Source of the DNA: Ceratotherium simum simum | Lineage: Eukaryota > Chordata > Mammalia > Perissodactyla > Rhinocerotidae | NCBI RefSeq assembly: GCF_000283155.1 | Contig: NW_004454180.1 | Coordinates: forward strand, 16,281,225-16,345,224 | DNA length: 64,000 nucleotides | Direction: 5' to 3' | Shown here: in pieces, positions 63,610 to 64,000 of the stretch | How the letters are laid out: every line of letters begins with the position of its first letter | Position numbering within the stretch: position 1 is the first letter of the stretch | Position numbers and translations under genes: made by a program | Notes under the pieces: generated by a model | What the model was told of the DNA's origin: nothing | Databases searched by the model: none | The model's input: only the letters and a program-made list of their open reading frames with translations

Positions 63610-64000
63610 CTTCGGGGAGAGGAAGATGAGTCAGGGCCCAGACAGGACAGGGAGGAGGACCCCGGAGGAGGGAGGGGCATAGGAGATGAGGCTGTGAGAC
63701 AGAGGACAGAAAAGAAAGAGGCTCTGAGGCAGGAGTCGTCAGGAACACACCGCATGCAGAGACAGGAGACAAAGCACAGAAGAGAGGGGCCCAGCGCCGC
63801 CCTGGCCCCGCCCGAGCCGTGTGTGGAGGGGCAGGAGACGCGGACCCCGGCCCGGGCCGTGTGTGTGGTGGGGCAGGAGAGGTGGCCCCCCACCCATCAG
63901 CACTCTGTGGAGGGAGGGAGCCCACGCAGGCTCAGTAAATTACGTGCACACATTAAGGATATAAGCTTCTGGTTTATTCGGTTACTTTCCAAATGTATAC
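63610..64000 (-). other. SEMA4D: SEMA4D intron upstream of the alternative exons
   Basis: GC-rich intronic sequence up to the window edge. No exon recognised. The preceding SEMA4D exon lies outside. Confidence 0.5.

Overview
This is a vertebrate nuclear window, not a microbial one. It has intron-split genes with GT/AG junctions, CpG-island promoters, AATAAA signals, and SINE, LINE and DNA-transposon fossils. Nine SINEs carry the tRNA-derived head (GGCCGGCCC..., CGGGTTCGGATCCCGGG) and body (GTTAGCTCAGGGC...) of the equine repetitive element (ERE) family. This points to an odd-toed ungulate, horse or a close relative. The species itself cannot be fixed from the sequence.

Layout: (1) 1-2394 is 5' flank, becoming a strong CpG island from about 680. 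(2) CKS2, + strand, has three coding exons from 2395 to 6539 and encodes a complete 79-residue CDK-binding Cks protein. Its promoter has four CCAAT boxes and a CHR-like element, and intron 1 contains an assembly gap (2515-2836). (3) 6540-8551 is a short intergenic stretch ending in a second CpG island with a perfect ETS palindrome. (4) SECISBP2, + strand, has 17 coding exons from 8552 to 47985 and encodes the SECIS-binding protein of selenoprotein synthesis (850 codons plus stop as modelled). Its introns hold most of the repeats. (5) 48736-51934 is the convergent 3' space. (6) SEMA4D, - strand, is represented by three alternative 3' exons (63482-63609, 55086-55295, 52028-52125). They encode an Ig-like domain and a short tail without a membrane segment, matching the soluble type of semaphorin-4D isoform. 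The rest of SEMA4D lies beyond 64000. The order CKS2 - SECISBP2 - SEMA4D (the last convergent) agrees with the human 9q22 region.

Functionally the three genes are unrelated neighbours: cell-cycle kinase adaptor, selenocysteine recoding factor, and axon-guidance/immune semaphorin. There is no operon-like logic, CRISPR array or mobile gene cargo. I found no new biological system.

The observations most worth checking are an in-frame TAG at the last codon of SECISBP2 exon 2, at the position of a glutamine in the human protein; a decayed second copy of SECISBP2 exon 9 about 0.3 kb downstream of the exon; the conserved soluble-isoform exons of SEMA4D with an unclear last exon; and a four-unit 50-bp TG-rich minisatellite at 61.65-61.83 kb. 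Exon calls rest on reading frame, splice sites and recalled human homologues. No search was run.
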